Source of the DNA: Nitrospirales bacterium
GTDB lineage: Bacteria > Nitrospirota > Nitrospiria > Nitrospirales > UBA8639
Direction: 5' to 3'
Length of the DNA stretch: 64,000 bases
Assembly: GCA_029261355.1 (NCBI GenBank)
Contig: JAJDBM010000021.1
Location: 1-64,000, forward strand
The notes under the pieces were generated by a model. The model searched no databases, was not told where the DNA came from, and saw nothing but the letters and a program-made list of their open reading frames with translations. This document shows, one piece after another, positions 8,405 through 16,348 of this stretch. The position numbers and the translations under genes are program-made. Position 1 is the stretch's first letter. Each line of letters opens with the position of its first letter.

Positions 8405-8760
8405 TCTTGCTCCTTTTCCATCTTCACGGCTTCCTTATATCGCCGCGTAATCATATCGACATCGGGATTGGCGGTTTTTCTGCCCTTTGGTGCTTTCTTT
8501 TGAAATGCATGCAGGACATAGACGCTTTTGGCGATTTTGACAGCATAGACTGTTCGATACGTGTCCGTTTCAAACCGGGTCACGATTTCTAACACGCCAC
8601 TGGCGACCCCCTTAAACGGCTTCGCTTTTGGAGGTTTCTTCCCTTTTTGAACGTCATAGAGGGCCGCACCAATATCCGCCCTGACAGCCTTCGGAAACGA
8701 TTGCACTTGTTTCCGTGCATCGCCCACCCACACCACAGGTTTTATGTCATCGTCATCCAT
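8401..8760 (-). CDS. RelE/HigB-like toxin (Gp49 type)
   Basis: A protein of 119 residues (from MDDDDIKPVV) with the phage Gp49/HigB-like fold: a helical N-terminus (DARKQVQSFPKAVRADIGAAL), then strands including SGVLEIVTRFETDTYRTVYAVK and VYVLHAFQKKAPKG, ending in a basic helix. Members cleave ribosome-bound mRNA. The basic residues and the FQKKAPKG strand fit the catalytic face. I chose the second ATG at 8760 because the -10-like TATAAT at 8778-8773 would place transcription start downstream of the first ATG at 8772. Confidence 0.85.
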   Translation of the reverse strand: MDDDDIKPVVWVGDARKQVQSFPKAVRADIGAALYDVQKGKKPPKAKPFKGVASGVLEIVTRFETDTYRTVYAVKIAKSVYVLHAFQKKAPKGRKTANPDVDMITRRYKEAVKMEKEQE

Positions 8761-8772
8761 CTCTATTCTCAT

Positions 8773-8794
8773 ATTATAAGTAATTACTTATAAT
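8773..8794 (-). promoter_or_regulatory. Perfect 22-base palindrome, promoter/operator of the toxin-antitoxin pair
   Basis: ATTATAAGTAA is followed directly by its reverse complement TTACTTATAAT. On the minus strand it ends in TATAAT, which fits a -10 box; TTGCAA about 15 bases upstream may be a weak -35. It touches the first possible ATG of the toxin gene. An autoregulatory operator bound by the Xre antitoxin is the natural reading. Confidence 0.7.
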
Positions 8795-8812
8795 TGCAAG
8801 CAAAATAAAACT

Positions 8813-8848
8813 GTCAGGTGACAGTTTGCTCGGATCGGTTACATTTTT
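8813..8848 (+). repeat. Right direct repeat flanking the toxin-antitoxin segment
   Basis: It begins GTCAGGTGACAGTTTGCT and ends GTTACATTTTT. It matches 7054-7089 in the same orientation. Its last 22 bases are also found at 137-158. It ends two bases before the IS6-family element. Confidence 0.55.
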
Positions 8849-8850
8849 TT

Positions 8851-9647
8851 GGGTTGTGTCGCAAACAAGAACGGGAGGCGAACAAGAACCCGTCAACCCA
8901 TTGGACTACGCCGCGAGCGAATAGAACATGTGGGCACACGTCTGCTCCTGGCTCGCCTGCGTTTTCATCTGCCCTTTCTTGATCATGGCCATCACTTCGA
9001 TGCCTGCTAAGGTGCGCTGCGCCGCGTCAAAGTTTTTAAAGCCAAGCATTGGACGCGTCAACCGTTTGATTCGTCGATGGTCTTGCTCAACAATGTTATT
9101 CAAATATTTGCACTGCCGGATTTTAATCCGCGTATTGTGGTCTCGGTTGACCAATTTGAGGCCCGCGGTGTTCGCGCCGCTCTGGTCAATATTCACGAGG
9201 CTCGGTTTCCCATTCTGCTTGATGGCTTTCTTCAAAAAGCGCCGTGCGGCTTGCTGATCGCGTGTCGTAGAAAGAAGAAAGTCGATCGTCTGGCCTTGTT
9301 TATCGACTGCTCGATAATAGTATGTCCATTGGCCTTTCACCTTGATATAGGTTTCATCAAGCCGCCAGCGCTTGCCTACGCGTTTCTTCTTGTACCAAAA
9401 CTCGGCGTCGAGTTGCGGGGAATAGTGCAGCACCCAGCGATTGATGGTGGAGTGGTCGACCGAAAATCCACGTTCGGCCATCATCTCTTCAATGTCCCGG
9501 TAACTGAGGGAGTAGGCCAGATACCACCGCATACTTTGGAGGATCATCTCCTGGTGAAAATGCCGGCCTTTGAACGAAATGATGGGCATCTGAGGCTCCC
9601 TTGAAAATGACCCATGATACCATAGCTCGCTAATTGCGACAGAACCC
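8851..9647 (-). mobile_element. IS6-family insertion sequence, intact
   Basis: A 797-bp element with terminal inverted repeats GGGTTGTGTCGCAA (left) and, read inward from the right, GGGTTCTGTCGCAA. The length and single transposase gene fit the IS6/IS26 family. The eight bases on each side do not match (ATTTTTTT versus ATCGAGAC), so the flanks were probably rearranged by IS-mediated recombination. The right end cuts a RelE-like gene. Confidence 0.9.
8906..9589 (-). CDS. IS6-family transposase
   Basis: A 227-residue DDE transposase from MPIISFKGRHF; an in-frame extension upstream runs into the terminal repeat. A helix-turn-helix (YRDIEEMMAERGFSVDHSTI) is followed by the catalytic acids in RLDETYIKVKGQW, NIDQSGANTAG and NIVEQDHRRIK. 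The family normally transposes replicatively and leaves single copies through cointegrates. Degraded relatives of this gene occur at 15840-17758 and 41856-42668. Confidence 0.95.
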   Translation of the reverse strand: MPIISFKGRHFHQEMILQSMRWYLAYSLSYRDIEEMMAERGFSVDHSTINRWVLHYSPQLDAEFWYKKKRVGKRWRLDETYIKVKGQWTYYYRAVDKQGQTIDFLLSTTRDQQAARRFLKKAIKQNGKPSLVNIDQSGANTAGLKLVNRDHNTRIKIRQCKYLNNIVEQDHRRIKRLTRPMLGFKNFDAAQRTLAGIEVMAMIKKGQMKTQASQEQTCAHMFYSLAA

Positions 9648-9762
9648 ATCGAGACACCTCCGTTCTCTGTTGAATTCGGTAGACAATCATCCGAGTCCCC
9701 TCGACTTCAAAGAGGGCTCGACCGTGACCAACCCGGAGACGATATTGGGTGAGGCCCGGTGG
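9648..9762 (-). pseudogene. RelE/ParE-like toxin fragment cut by the IS6 element
   Basis: On the minus strand a frame after a stop at 9765-9763 reads YRLRVGHGRALFEVEGTRMI then VYRIQQRTEV, which matches the C-terminal strands of RelE/ParE toxins. No start codon remains and the frame runs into the IS6 right end at 9647. It is a remnant of a toxin gene lost by insertion. Confidence 0.5.
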
Positions 9763-9825
9763 TCACCATGATGTCATCGCGTTCCTGAATCATCGCGCGC
9801 GCCTTGGTCTCTGAAGTCAGACCGT

Positions 9826-10014
9826 TTAAGGACTGACGGGTTGGCGACTCGTGAGGCGCTGCCACCAGTGTGCAAGAGGACTGGTGGAGTCGTGTAATTT
9901 TTTTCGCCGCCGCCTGGTAATTTCTTCCGGGGCGAGGTCCTGGGTGGCCTGCTGCAATGTGGCTTGTACGTCATTCTTGAGCGTGACGCACTTGATGGTT
10001 GGCTCGGGTGTCAT
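9826..10014 (-). CDS. Small partner protein of the PIN-domain toxin
   Basis: A 62-residue protein starting five bases after the last sense codon of the PIN-domain gene, so the two are co-transcribed. The segment VQATLQQATQDLAPEEITRR followed by HWWQRL resembles the short helical proteins found next to PIN-domain toxins, which are presumed antitoxins. It has no separate DNA-binding motif that I can identify. The pairing is inferred from position and general sequence pattern. Confidence 0.6.
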   Translation of the reverse strand: MTPEPTIKCVTLKNDVQATLQQATQDLAPEEITRRRRKKLHDSTSPLAHWWQRLTSRQPVSP

Positions 10015-10017
10015 AGG

Positions 10018-10470
10018 TTAGCCCACCTCCTTGGGGGTTCGGATATCAATCAAGGGATAGCCGAGACGTAAATTGACACTATTAAAGCCTCGAATTTTTT
10101 CAAGATGGACGAGATGCTTGAAATTCCATGAGACGATGGAGTCGACTCTGGCCATCGAGGCGAGGGCGACATGGTGCGCATCATAATTGGAGGCCGGCCC
10201 CACCACGTGAGCGGCCAGGTACTCATCACGTAAGGCCTCTGATTCATCGGAAATCATCACGTGTTCAATCTGATCGGTCGGCAATTCAGTCAGTAATGTT
10301 TGGACCACGGTTGGGGCCTGTTCCAATTCTTCAATCAAGAGTTCGGAAATGACGAGGATGATGTCTCCCTCTCGGACACGCACCATGAGTGCAAGGCTGG
10401 CTTCGACAAATTCCTGATCGAAGCACCCGCCAATGACTGACGTATCGGCATACAGACGTAACGGTGGCAT
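10018..10470 (-). CDS. PIN-domain ribonuclease (VapC-like)
   Basis: A 150-residue PIN-domain protein. The N-terminal strand LRLYADTSVIGGCFD carries the first conserved Asp, an acidic Glu lies in the ELLIEELEQA helix, and later acids occur in NYDAHHVALA and the VDSIVSWNFKHL strand. PIN toxins cleave RNA with a metal centre formed by these acids. The variant SWNFKHLVHLEKI is common in PIN proteins of this subgroup. A TATAAT sequence at about 10486-10481 may be its -10 box. Confidence 0.85.
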   Translation of the reverse strand: MPPLRLYADTSVIGGCFDQEFVEASLALMVRVREGDIILVISELLIEELEQAPTVVQTLLTELPTDQIEHVMISDESEALRDEYLAAHVVGPASNYDAHHVALASMARVDSIVSWNFKHLVHLEKIRGFNSVNLRLGYPLIDIRTPKEVG

Positions 10471-10530
10471 ACGTGTTCCTATTATACTCGAGGTGACAGC
10501 AAAATGTGGAGTTCATTCATCGGTGTGTCC

Positions 10531-11595
10531 CTAATACTGCGTAATAAAACTCTCTCCACCCTTTTTAAGCCGATCCAGGGTATGCACATAGATATTGGTT
10601 TGTTTAATCGATGAATGCCGGAGCATGTCCTTCACGGCCGTAATCGGGGCTCCGCCATCGATGGCCATGGTCGCGGCCGTATGTCGAAGCGAATGGCCCG
10701 TGATAACTGGCCGCTTGACTTGCGCTGCGGTGAGCCACCATCGGACTAATCCCTGCATCGTGACCGGTTTCAATCGATTCCCCTGACGTTTCCCCAGCGT
10801 TAAAAACAGTGGTTCATTTAAGTCTGGCCAGGTTGTCCCTTTGGCTTTTCGATCCTCATGCACTCGTCGGGTGAGATAGGTATCGAGTAAGGTCTTCACC
10901 TCTGGCAGAATGACGACAAACTCATCCTTATCATGCCGTCCCTTCCCTTGCACCCGTAGAATGTGGCCGTCGGGAACGGTCTGATAATCCCCCACATCGG
11001 CTCGGGTCACTTCTATTTCTCGCACACCGGTTTTGAGCATGAGATAGAGGATGGTCTTATCTCGGAGTTGATGGAGGGTCTCATCCTTGAGCGTCTCCAA
11101 GAACGTGCCGACTTCGTCTAAACTCAAGGGTTGCTTCTTAAAGAGCGGACTCATCTTGGGGCTGCGAATGCCTTCCATCGGATTCCACTTGACGATGCCG
11201 CGAAAGACGAGCGATTTGCCAAAGAGTCGCAACGCGCTTAAATAGACCTGTCGAGTATTCGCTGAGAGCTGCTCGTGCTCGAGATAGACCTTAAATGCTT
11301 GGCAGAGACGGGGCCCAAATGGATGGGTCGAGCCTGGTCCGGCCCAGAAGTCCGTAAAGCGCTTGAACGATTTTTCATACCCACGATAGGATTCTGGACG
11401 ATTCTGTTCTTCGGCGGCCGCGAGGAAATCCGAGATCAAAGGTTGGAGGTCTGCGAGGGTATGGATGCGAGCATGGGATTGGGAGAGAGCCGTGGGGAGA
11501 TGGGGATCAGGATCAGGGGAGTCTGGTGGGAGGACCTCTGGCATGAGGGGACGCTGGGCCGTGAAGGAGGCTTCGTTGGTGGAATCAGGATTCAT
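10531..11595 (-). CDS. Tyrosine recombinase/integrase
   Basis: A 354-residue phage-type integrase. The N-terminal SAM-like core-binding domain (residues about 50-150) includes GYEKSFKRFTDFW and the LEHEQLSANTRQVYLSALRL helix. The catalytic domain shows TGVREIEVTRADV with the first Arg, HSLRHTAATMAIDGG with the His-x-x-Arg pair and LRHSSIKQTNIYVHT with the final His and Tyr nucleophile. It may integrate the element or resolve plasmid multimers. No attachment site could be identified in the adjacent sequence. Confidence 0.9.
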   Translation of the reverse strand: MNPDSTNEASFTAQRPLMPEVLPPDSPDPDPHLPTALSQSHARIHTLADLQPLISDFLAAAEEQNRPESYRGYEKSFKRFTDFWAGPGSTHPFGPRLCQAFKVYLEHEQLSANTRQVYLSALRLFGKSLVFRGIVKWNPMEGIRSPKMSPLFKKQPLSLDEVGTFLETLKDETLHQLRDKTILYLMLKTGVREIEVTRADVGDYQTVPDGHILRVQGKGRHDKDEFVVILPEVKTLLDTYLTRRVHEDRKAKGTTWPDLNEPLFLTLGKRQGNRLKPVTMQGLVRWWLTAAQVKRPVITGHSLRHTAATMAIDGGAPITAVKDMLRHSSIKQTNIYVHTLDRLKKGGESFITQY

Positions 11596-11768
11596 AGAGA
11601 CGTTTTGTGTAGGTCAAGATAAGAACCTCACTCATCAGCTTACCCGACTTCGATAAAGAATTCAAACTATGGGTAAGGGAACGTTACCACTCGTTTGGAG
11701 CATGTTTCACGGCTCTTCCTTGCTTCTTTGTGCCCTCAATATTACACTGACAAAAGGAGGGCGAATCC

Positions 11769-12455
11769 ATGGACCAGCAGCAACTTCCAGAAGCTGATGA
11801 AAACGAAGAGGAATTTGACGACTACCTAGGTAGTGACTCCCTAACAGATGAGACGGACTTTGGGGAACACCTGGATACCGAACCGCTCAGTGTGACGAAT
11901 CCGTTGCCTTATTTTGTCTGGGTCCACGGACTCCTAGAAGGGACCCTCGCGCATCTGCGGGCCGCCGATCAACTCCTCTATCTGCATCTGGTCCGTGAGA
12001 CCTTGGGACGTGGACGCGCCACTGTGCAAATGACGAGGCGAGCGATGGGCACGCGGACCGGACTCGGCAAACGGGCGGTGGAAGAAGCGCTCACACGCCT
12101 CATCTCCCAGCGCTATGTCAGTCTCTCGGGTGAGGGCAAAGGCAAGATTGCCGCGAACTATCGCGTGTATCGCCGGGCCTCCCCTCCCCGTGTCCCCAAA
12201 CCGCCTGTCGCGAAACCGAGCCTGGAAAGTACACTCTCGCAGCTGGAGCCGGAGGATTATCAGGCCCTGGTGACCACCGCGCGATCCCTATCGTTTGGAG
12301 AAAAAAAAGATATTGAAGCAATCATACGCAATGATTTCCGGAGCCTCGGCCTCCAACCCACCCCTCCCCTGCTCCGCCAGGCCTTTCTCTATCGGGTGCT
12401 GGAGCACTATATGTTTCATAAGATTCGGCAAAAGTACCCCACGATGTTTTCGTAG
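11769..12455 (+). CDS. Winged-helix DNA-binding protein, replicon associated
   Basis: A 228-residue protein with a strongly acidic N-terminus (DENEEEFDDYLGSDSL) and a winged-helix domain at about residues 55-135 (TVQMTRRAMGTRTGLGKRAVEEAL then QRYVSLSGEGKGKIAANYRV). Such proteins occur near plasmid replication and partition genes as regulators or replication accessory factors. An AAAGGAGGG ribosome binding site lies seven bases before the ATG. A 20-base palindrome follows 39 bases after the stop. The exact family is not clear to me. Confidence 0.7.
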   Translation: MDQQQLPEADENEEEFDDYLGSDSLTDETDFGEHLDTEPLSVTNPLPYFVWVHGLLEGTLAHLRAADQLLYLHLVRETLGRGRATVQMTRRAMGTRTGLGKRAVEEALTRLISQRYVSLSGEGKGKIAANYRVYRRASPPRVPKPPVAKPSLESTLSQLEPEDYQALVTTARSLSFGEKKDIEAIIRNDFRSLGLQPTPPLLRQAFLYRVLEHYMFHKIRQKYPTMFS

Positions 12456-12494
12456 TGTTCACGGCTGACAGTATATCCACAAACCCAGTTACTG

Positions 12495-12514
12495 GTTGCA
12501 CCAGGTGGTGCAAC
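12495..12514. promoter_or_regulatory. 20-base palindrome
   Basis: GTTGCACCA and TGGTGCAAC are perfect inverted 9-base arms separated by GG. Located just after the winged-helix gene, it is more likely a protein-binding site than a terminator because no T-run follows. Confidence 0.55.
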
Positions 12515-13097
12515 TGGTAAAAACTCTCTCTCCTATGTGTGGATAATGGCTGAAAGACCCCACTGAAACTCTGTTTCGACTAGGAATAATCACAGCTCTT
12601 TACCGACGTCGGGAGAGAAAACTAGCGAATCAAGCCCCCTGCCCGACTTTCGCTCCTAACCATACGCGCCGAAAATTCGCAAGATTTACCCTAAATTGAG
12701 CACGGCACAATTTCAGGGCTCTTTGGCTACGATGTCAGGTTGATGGAACGAGGAGGTTCATCAGAGGCCTAAAAGGACCCCTCCAGGACACTGACACATA
12801 CTACATAAAGACGATCAGGCTCATATGGGAGCAGTGTTTAGCGCCATATTCACTTCTGCACAGAGTCAACCCAGTCGTCACACGACATCTTACCGTCTAT
12901 CACATAATAGAGTATAATGTGTCTACCAATGAATACCCGCATCAAGATGACCTCATCTTCCACCGTTCATGGAAGTACAATTCAACCCTATACCTCCTTA
13001 TAATCACTCTCTATTATTCCTAATTTTTTCCTTTGTTTTCAATATTTTATATTACATATACCCATCACCAAACCCTATAACTACCAAAAGACTATTT

Positions 13098-13113
13098 GTG
13101 TTTAGCGAAACAC
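13098..13113. promoter_or_regulatory. Inverted repeat GTGTTTAGCGAAACAC, possible parS or operator
   Basis: GTGTTT and AAACAC flank AGCG, 73 bases upstream of the parA start. The form resembles the general layout of ParB-type sites (TGTTTC...GAAACA) but is not identical to the chromosomal consensus. It may be the binding site for a centromere-binding protein or for ParA autoregulation. Confidence 0.45.
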
Positions 13114-13135
13114 TATGCTATTAGATATTAATCAC

Positions 13136-13157
13136 GATCATTATCCTAGCAATGATC
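13136..13157. promoter_or_regulatory. Inverted repeat GATCATT...AATGATC before parA
   Basis: Seven-base perfect arms separated by eight bases lie 28 bases before the parA ATG, a normal place for an operator overlapping the transcription start. Confidence 0.4.
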
Positions 13158-13185
13158 ACCCCATCCCACCCTAAAGGACCCATCT

Positions 13186-14016
13186 ATGCCAGAAAAAATT
13201 GCCATTACGATGCAAAAAGGCGGGGTTGGGAAAACATCAACCACCGTAAACCTAGCCGACGCACTCCGGCGCTTTGGTTTTCGTGTCTTGGTTGTTGACC
13301 TTGACCCACAGGCCAATGCCACAAGAATTCTCCAAATGAACCGGTCTGATGCGCCCACTAGCACAGATCTGATGCTTAATGCAGACTTGAGTGCCCAGGA
13401 CACGGTGACGGCCACGAAAATCCCTGATGTTTCCCTAATCGGAGCCAACATCAAATTGGCATCCATCGATAATGCCCTCCGCAATCCCGAGCGATATCCT
13501 CAACCAATTCAACAACTTCAGCGAAAACTCGATGCTCCCGATCTGGCGTTTGACTTCGTGTTGCTGGACACCCCACCGTCCCTCTCTATTTTGACCATGA
13601 ATGGGCTTGCAGCCAGCGATCACCTGATTGTTCCCATGGAATCTGGCTCACAATTTTCGTTTGAAGGTATCGAAGATTTAATGGACATCATCACCGTTGT
13701 TCAAACCGTTCGCCAAAAACTCAATATCTTGGGCGTTCTTGTCACCAAACATGATCGACGACAGAATGTCTGTCGTGCCGTATTCTCCTCTATCCAGGAT
13801 CGATTTGGTAAAGAAGTCTTTACAACCACCATTACGGCCTCAACAGCTGCGAGAAAGGCCGAATTTTCAGGCGAATCGGTCATTCAGCATGACAGAAAGA
13901 GCAAGGCTGCCAAAGATTACATGGAATTAGGCAAAGAAATTCTCGGACGCTTAGAGATGAATCCCAAGAAGCAAACTGGCGAGACGACAGCGGTTATCAC
14001 AACTCATCAAGCCTAA
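13186..14016 (+). CDS. parA: ParA-family partition ATPase
   Basis: A 276-residue ParA-type ATPase. The deviant Walker A motif KGGVGKTSTT starts at residue 11; switch and Walker B regions are seen in VLVVDLDPQANAT and FDFVLLDTPPSLS. It lacks a long N-terminal DNA-binding domain, so it resembles ParA type Ib or Soj. These proteins segregate plasmids or elements by nucleoid binding. A weak AAAGGA site precedes the ATG. The following gene starts 23 bases later in the same orientation and is probably in the same operon, in the place where a ParB-like partner would be expected. Confidence 0.92.
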   Translation: MPEKIAITMQKGGVGKTSTTVNLADALRRFGFRVLVVDLDPQANATRILQMNRSDAPTSTDLMLNADLSAQDTVTATKIPDVSLIGANIKLASIDNALRNPERYPQPIQQLQRKLDAPDLAFDFVLLDTPPSLSILTMNGLAASDHLIVPMESGSQFSFEGIEDLMDIITVVQTVRQKLNILGVLVTKHDRRQNVCRAVFSSIQDRFGKEVFTTTITASTAARKAEFSGESVIQHDRKSKAAKDYMELGKEILGRLEMNPKKQTGETTAVITTHQA

Positions 14017-14039
14017 CCCCTCCCCTACTGGACTGACAT

Positions 14040-15713
14040 ATGGCCAAACAAACCAAAAAAGGTCACACCACCGAAGAGACTAACGTTAAGAAAGAAAGTA
14101 AAGAGTTCCAAAGTCTCAACGCTCTCGTGAAAAAACGTGCAGCACAAGTATTCTCCCCTGATAGAGAATCATTTAATGCTGCAGATATTCTCGGCATTAC
14201 CGTAAGCGCAGAAGCACTCCCCTCCCCTCCCAATAACAGTGGCTCACAAAAACCCACCCATGGCTCACAAAAACCCATCAATGGGTCAGATAAAGCCATA
14301 GATGGCTCCACAAGCACCACTCCTGGACTGGCTCAGCACATACCAGGCATGGATATAACCGATCCAGGTATGGATGCACCCGAACCAGTCACGGCTTACA
14401 CCAATCCTCATGTGGCTGAACCCACAACCGGCGTGGTTCAACCCAGCAAAGTAGTTGATTTAATTAAGAATATACAAACTACTAAAGAAAGAACCCCAGG
14501 CATGGATCAGACCAGCCCACCCGTGGTTCGCGAGAAACCAGGGGTGGCTTTTATAAGCCAAGCTATCGAAACAAAGACTAATTCCACAAATGTGAAACCT
14601 GCTCCCTTGGAAGTAAGCTCAGAAGAACGTCCTCAAACGACAGGTATAGGTAGAAGAGGGGACATGCTTGGGCAGGAACAGCAAGTGTCGCTTGGCAATC
14701 TTAATGCTGAAGTCATGGGTGGCTTTTCTGTGACCACCCATGGGTTTCAAGAAGCCATGGCTGGTCTTCATCAAGGGCAAGGTGAAGGCACGGTAGAAGA
14801 ACGATTGCGTGCAGTGAAGATCGGGGCTCGGTTGGGAGATAAATTTCGATCTGTCCTGATGTATCTCAATACTATTAGAAATCTTCAAGACCCAGATGTG
14901 ACGGTTCGGGTGGGGTACTCGAGAATCGCGGAGCGTTCAGAGGTGAATAGCGACTATCTTCGGCATAAAATCTTGCCTGGCTTGATGATGCGTGGAATTT
15001 TATCGGTAGTTGATAAGGGATTGAATGGGACGGTGTATCGTTTGGAACATTCATTTTCAGTTATTAGCTTGATAGTCGGGGAGTCGGAGGGCAGTGAGGA
15101 GACGTTACCTCTGTCGATGCGGGTGGACAATACCAGGTCTTCAGGTAGGCATGCTGAGGAGGAACCGTCAACGATTGAGTTACCTGCCTGGGTCGATCGT
15201 GAACATTGGGGAACACTCAATGCCATGATGGCTCAACGATTAGTCGAACGCTCTGGTTCAATTGAACGGGCGCAGGAAATCCTGGCGATTTTACTCTATA
15301 ACGAAACGCACGGCTCTGAGCATATGCGTGTGCGTAACCGACTGGCTGTGCTGACTCGATATTTACAAAATCGAGAAATGGAAATTTGGCCAAATGATAA
15401 AGGGTTTGAAACGTTAGCTATCAGGCAAGCGAAGCAGGATGTTGATGAATCCAAACGATTAAAAGAATTGGCAGAGCAGGCTATTAAGGAAAAACGCGAG
15501 GCTCAGCTTCTCACATTTCGTGCGTCACTGACAGATGAACAGATGGTATGGATACGAGAAGAATCAAAAAGACGTGTTCATAATCAGCGCGGCCAACATT
15601 TTCTTAAAGATAAGTTTGTGCTCTATAAAGCTGAAGAAGAATCGTTTATTGAAGAGTGGTTGGAGCGTTCACAGTATGGTGAGACAGTTCCTACGGTGTC
15701 ATCTCAAGAGTAA
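14040..15713 (+). CDS. Large DNA-binding protein, candidate replication or partition factor
   Basis: A 557-residue protein of unknown family. Residues about 55-200 are low complexity, with repeated GSQKPxxG and PGMD phrases, encoded partly by 21-base tandem DNA repeats. Residues about 255-340 form a winged helix (VGYSRIAERSEVNSDYLRHK, then MRGILSVVDKGLNGTVYRLE). The C-terminus is charged and helical (QDVDESKRLKELAEQAIKEK). Its place directly after parA suggests a centromere-binding or replication-initiation protein. I see no ParB nuclease-like motif and no classical RepA family signature, so the role is inferred from context. Confidence 0.6.
   Translation: MAKQTKKGHTTEETNVKKESKEFQSLNALVKKRAAQVFSPDRESFNAADILGITVSAEALPSPPNNSGSQKPTHGSQKPINGSDKAIDGSTSTTPGLAQHIPGMDITDPGMDAPEPVTAYTNPHVAEPTTGVVQPSKVVDLIKNIQTTKERTPGMDQTSPPVVREKPGVAFISQAIETKTNSTNVKPAPLEVSSEERPQTTGIGRRGDMLGQEQQVSLGNLNAEVMGGFSVTTHGFQEAMAGLHQGQGEGTVEERLRAVKIGARLGDKFRSVLMYLNTIRNLQDPDVTVRVGYSRIAERSEVNSDYLRHKILPGLMMRGILSVVDKGLNGTVYRLEHSFSVISLIVGESEGSEETLPLSMRVDNTRSSGRHAEEEPSTIELPAWVDREHWGTLNAMMAQRLVERSGSIERAQEILAILLYNETHGSEHMRVRNRLAVLTRYLQNREMEIWPNDKGFETLAIRQAKQDVDESKRLKELAEQAIKEKREAQLLTFRASLTDEQMVWIREESKRRVHNQRGQHFLKDKFVLYKAEEESFIEEWLERSQYGETVPTVSSQE
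14241..14303 (+). repeat. Three 21-base tandem repeats inside the DNA-binding protein gene
   Basis: Units start at 14241, 14262 and 14283. The first two read GGCTCACAAAAACCCAYCMAT and the third is diverged. Because 21 is a multiple of three, the protein frame is kept and the units encode GSQKPTH-like heptads. A further repeated phrase, CCAGGYATGGAT, occurs at 14343, 14364 and 14496. Confidence 0.7.
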
Positions 15714-15839
15714 TTATTCAGGACTTTGAACTATCTCCAAATCCGTGAGCACTCCTATCATTTAAACTAAAGCATGGGAGGTACTCGATCTTGGTCAGGC
15801 GATTCCAGGTCTCAACCGATTTCCGTAAAAGCGTACCAT
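15714..15839. other. Intergenic stretch after the candidate replication gene
   Basis: It contains no gene I can support. The sequence leads directly into IS6-like remnants. Confidence 0.35.
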
Positions 15840-16087
15840 AGCTGTTTGCTCGCCTTTCACGCTGAACAGAAAGTCGACGGTATTTCCAGTTGAGCAGCGC
15901 CTCGATAGAGACACATCCATTCTCCCTTCAGGCGAATAAGATGTTTCATCGATATACGACGAGCTCCCGCTGATTCGGTGCGTCTTGCGCCACCACGCTG
16001 TAGTTTTTCTTTCTTAGCAACCTTAACAAGTGTGAAGTAAGAGATCACACTACTAAGGTGATACAGCGGTGCACTCATCGACGCTGA
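15840..16087 (-). pseudogene. IS6-like transposase remnant
   Basis: Minus-strand translation gives ISMKHLIRLKGEWMCLYRGA, which aligns with the first catalytic block of IS6 transposases (RLDETYIKVKGQWTYYYRAV) and continues to a TFCS segment equivalent to DFLLS. The upstream and downstream parts are lost. The fragment ends at about 16087, where it has removed the 5' end of the higB gene. Confidence 0.6.
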
Positions 16088-16336
16088 CAACGATTATTTG
16101 AACACGGTGACGAACGAAGGCTCCCACGAATACAGATTCGCAAACTCAAACGGATTCTTCATCAACTGGATCTCGCCAAAACGAGTCAGGACATGGGTAA
16201 ACCAGGATGGCGTGTGCATAAACTCAAAGGCGAGTTAAAAGAATACTGGGCCGTGTGGGTTACGGGAAATGATCGTCTGTGGTTCCGATTTGAGGACGGT
16301 CACGTGTGGGATGTGGACTATGGTGACTATCATTAA
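16088..16336 (+). pseudogene. higB: higB toxin gene, 5' end missing
   Basis: The frame reads QRLFEHGDERRLPRIQIRKL and continues through DMGKPGWRVHKLKGELKEYW to VWDVDYGDYH and a stop. This is the HigB (plasmid maintenance killer) family, which normally begins about ten residues earlier. A stop precedes the first preserved codon and the upstream sequence is an IS remnant, so the start was lost. HigB cleaves translated mRNA; this copy is probably not made. Confidence 0.8.
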
Positions 16337-16348
16337 AAGGTGGGCAGA

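Larger units (their letters stand above)
12456..13185. other. AT-rich noncoding control region before parA
   Basis: No gene. The first part carries a palindrome at 12495-12514. From about 12900 to 13160 the sequence is strongly AT-rich (runs such as TTTTCAATATTTTATATTAC) and ends with two further inverted repeats before parA. A region of this kind next to partition and replication-type genes could hold a replication origin or centromere. I did not find clear iterons. Confidence 0.5.

Noticed and set aside
14241-14303. Possible CRISPR-like repeats
   Set aside because: The units are tandem without spacers and in frame within a gene, so this is a coding repeat.
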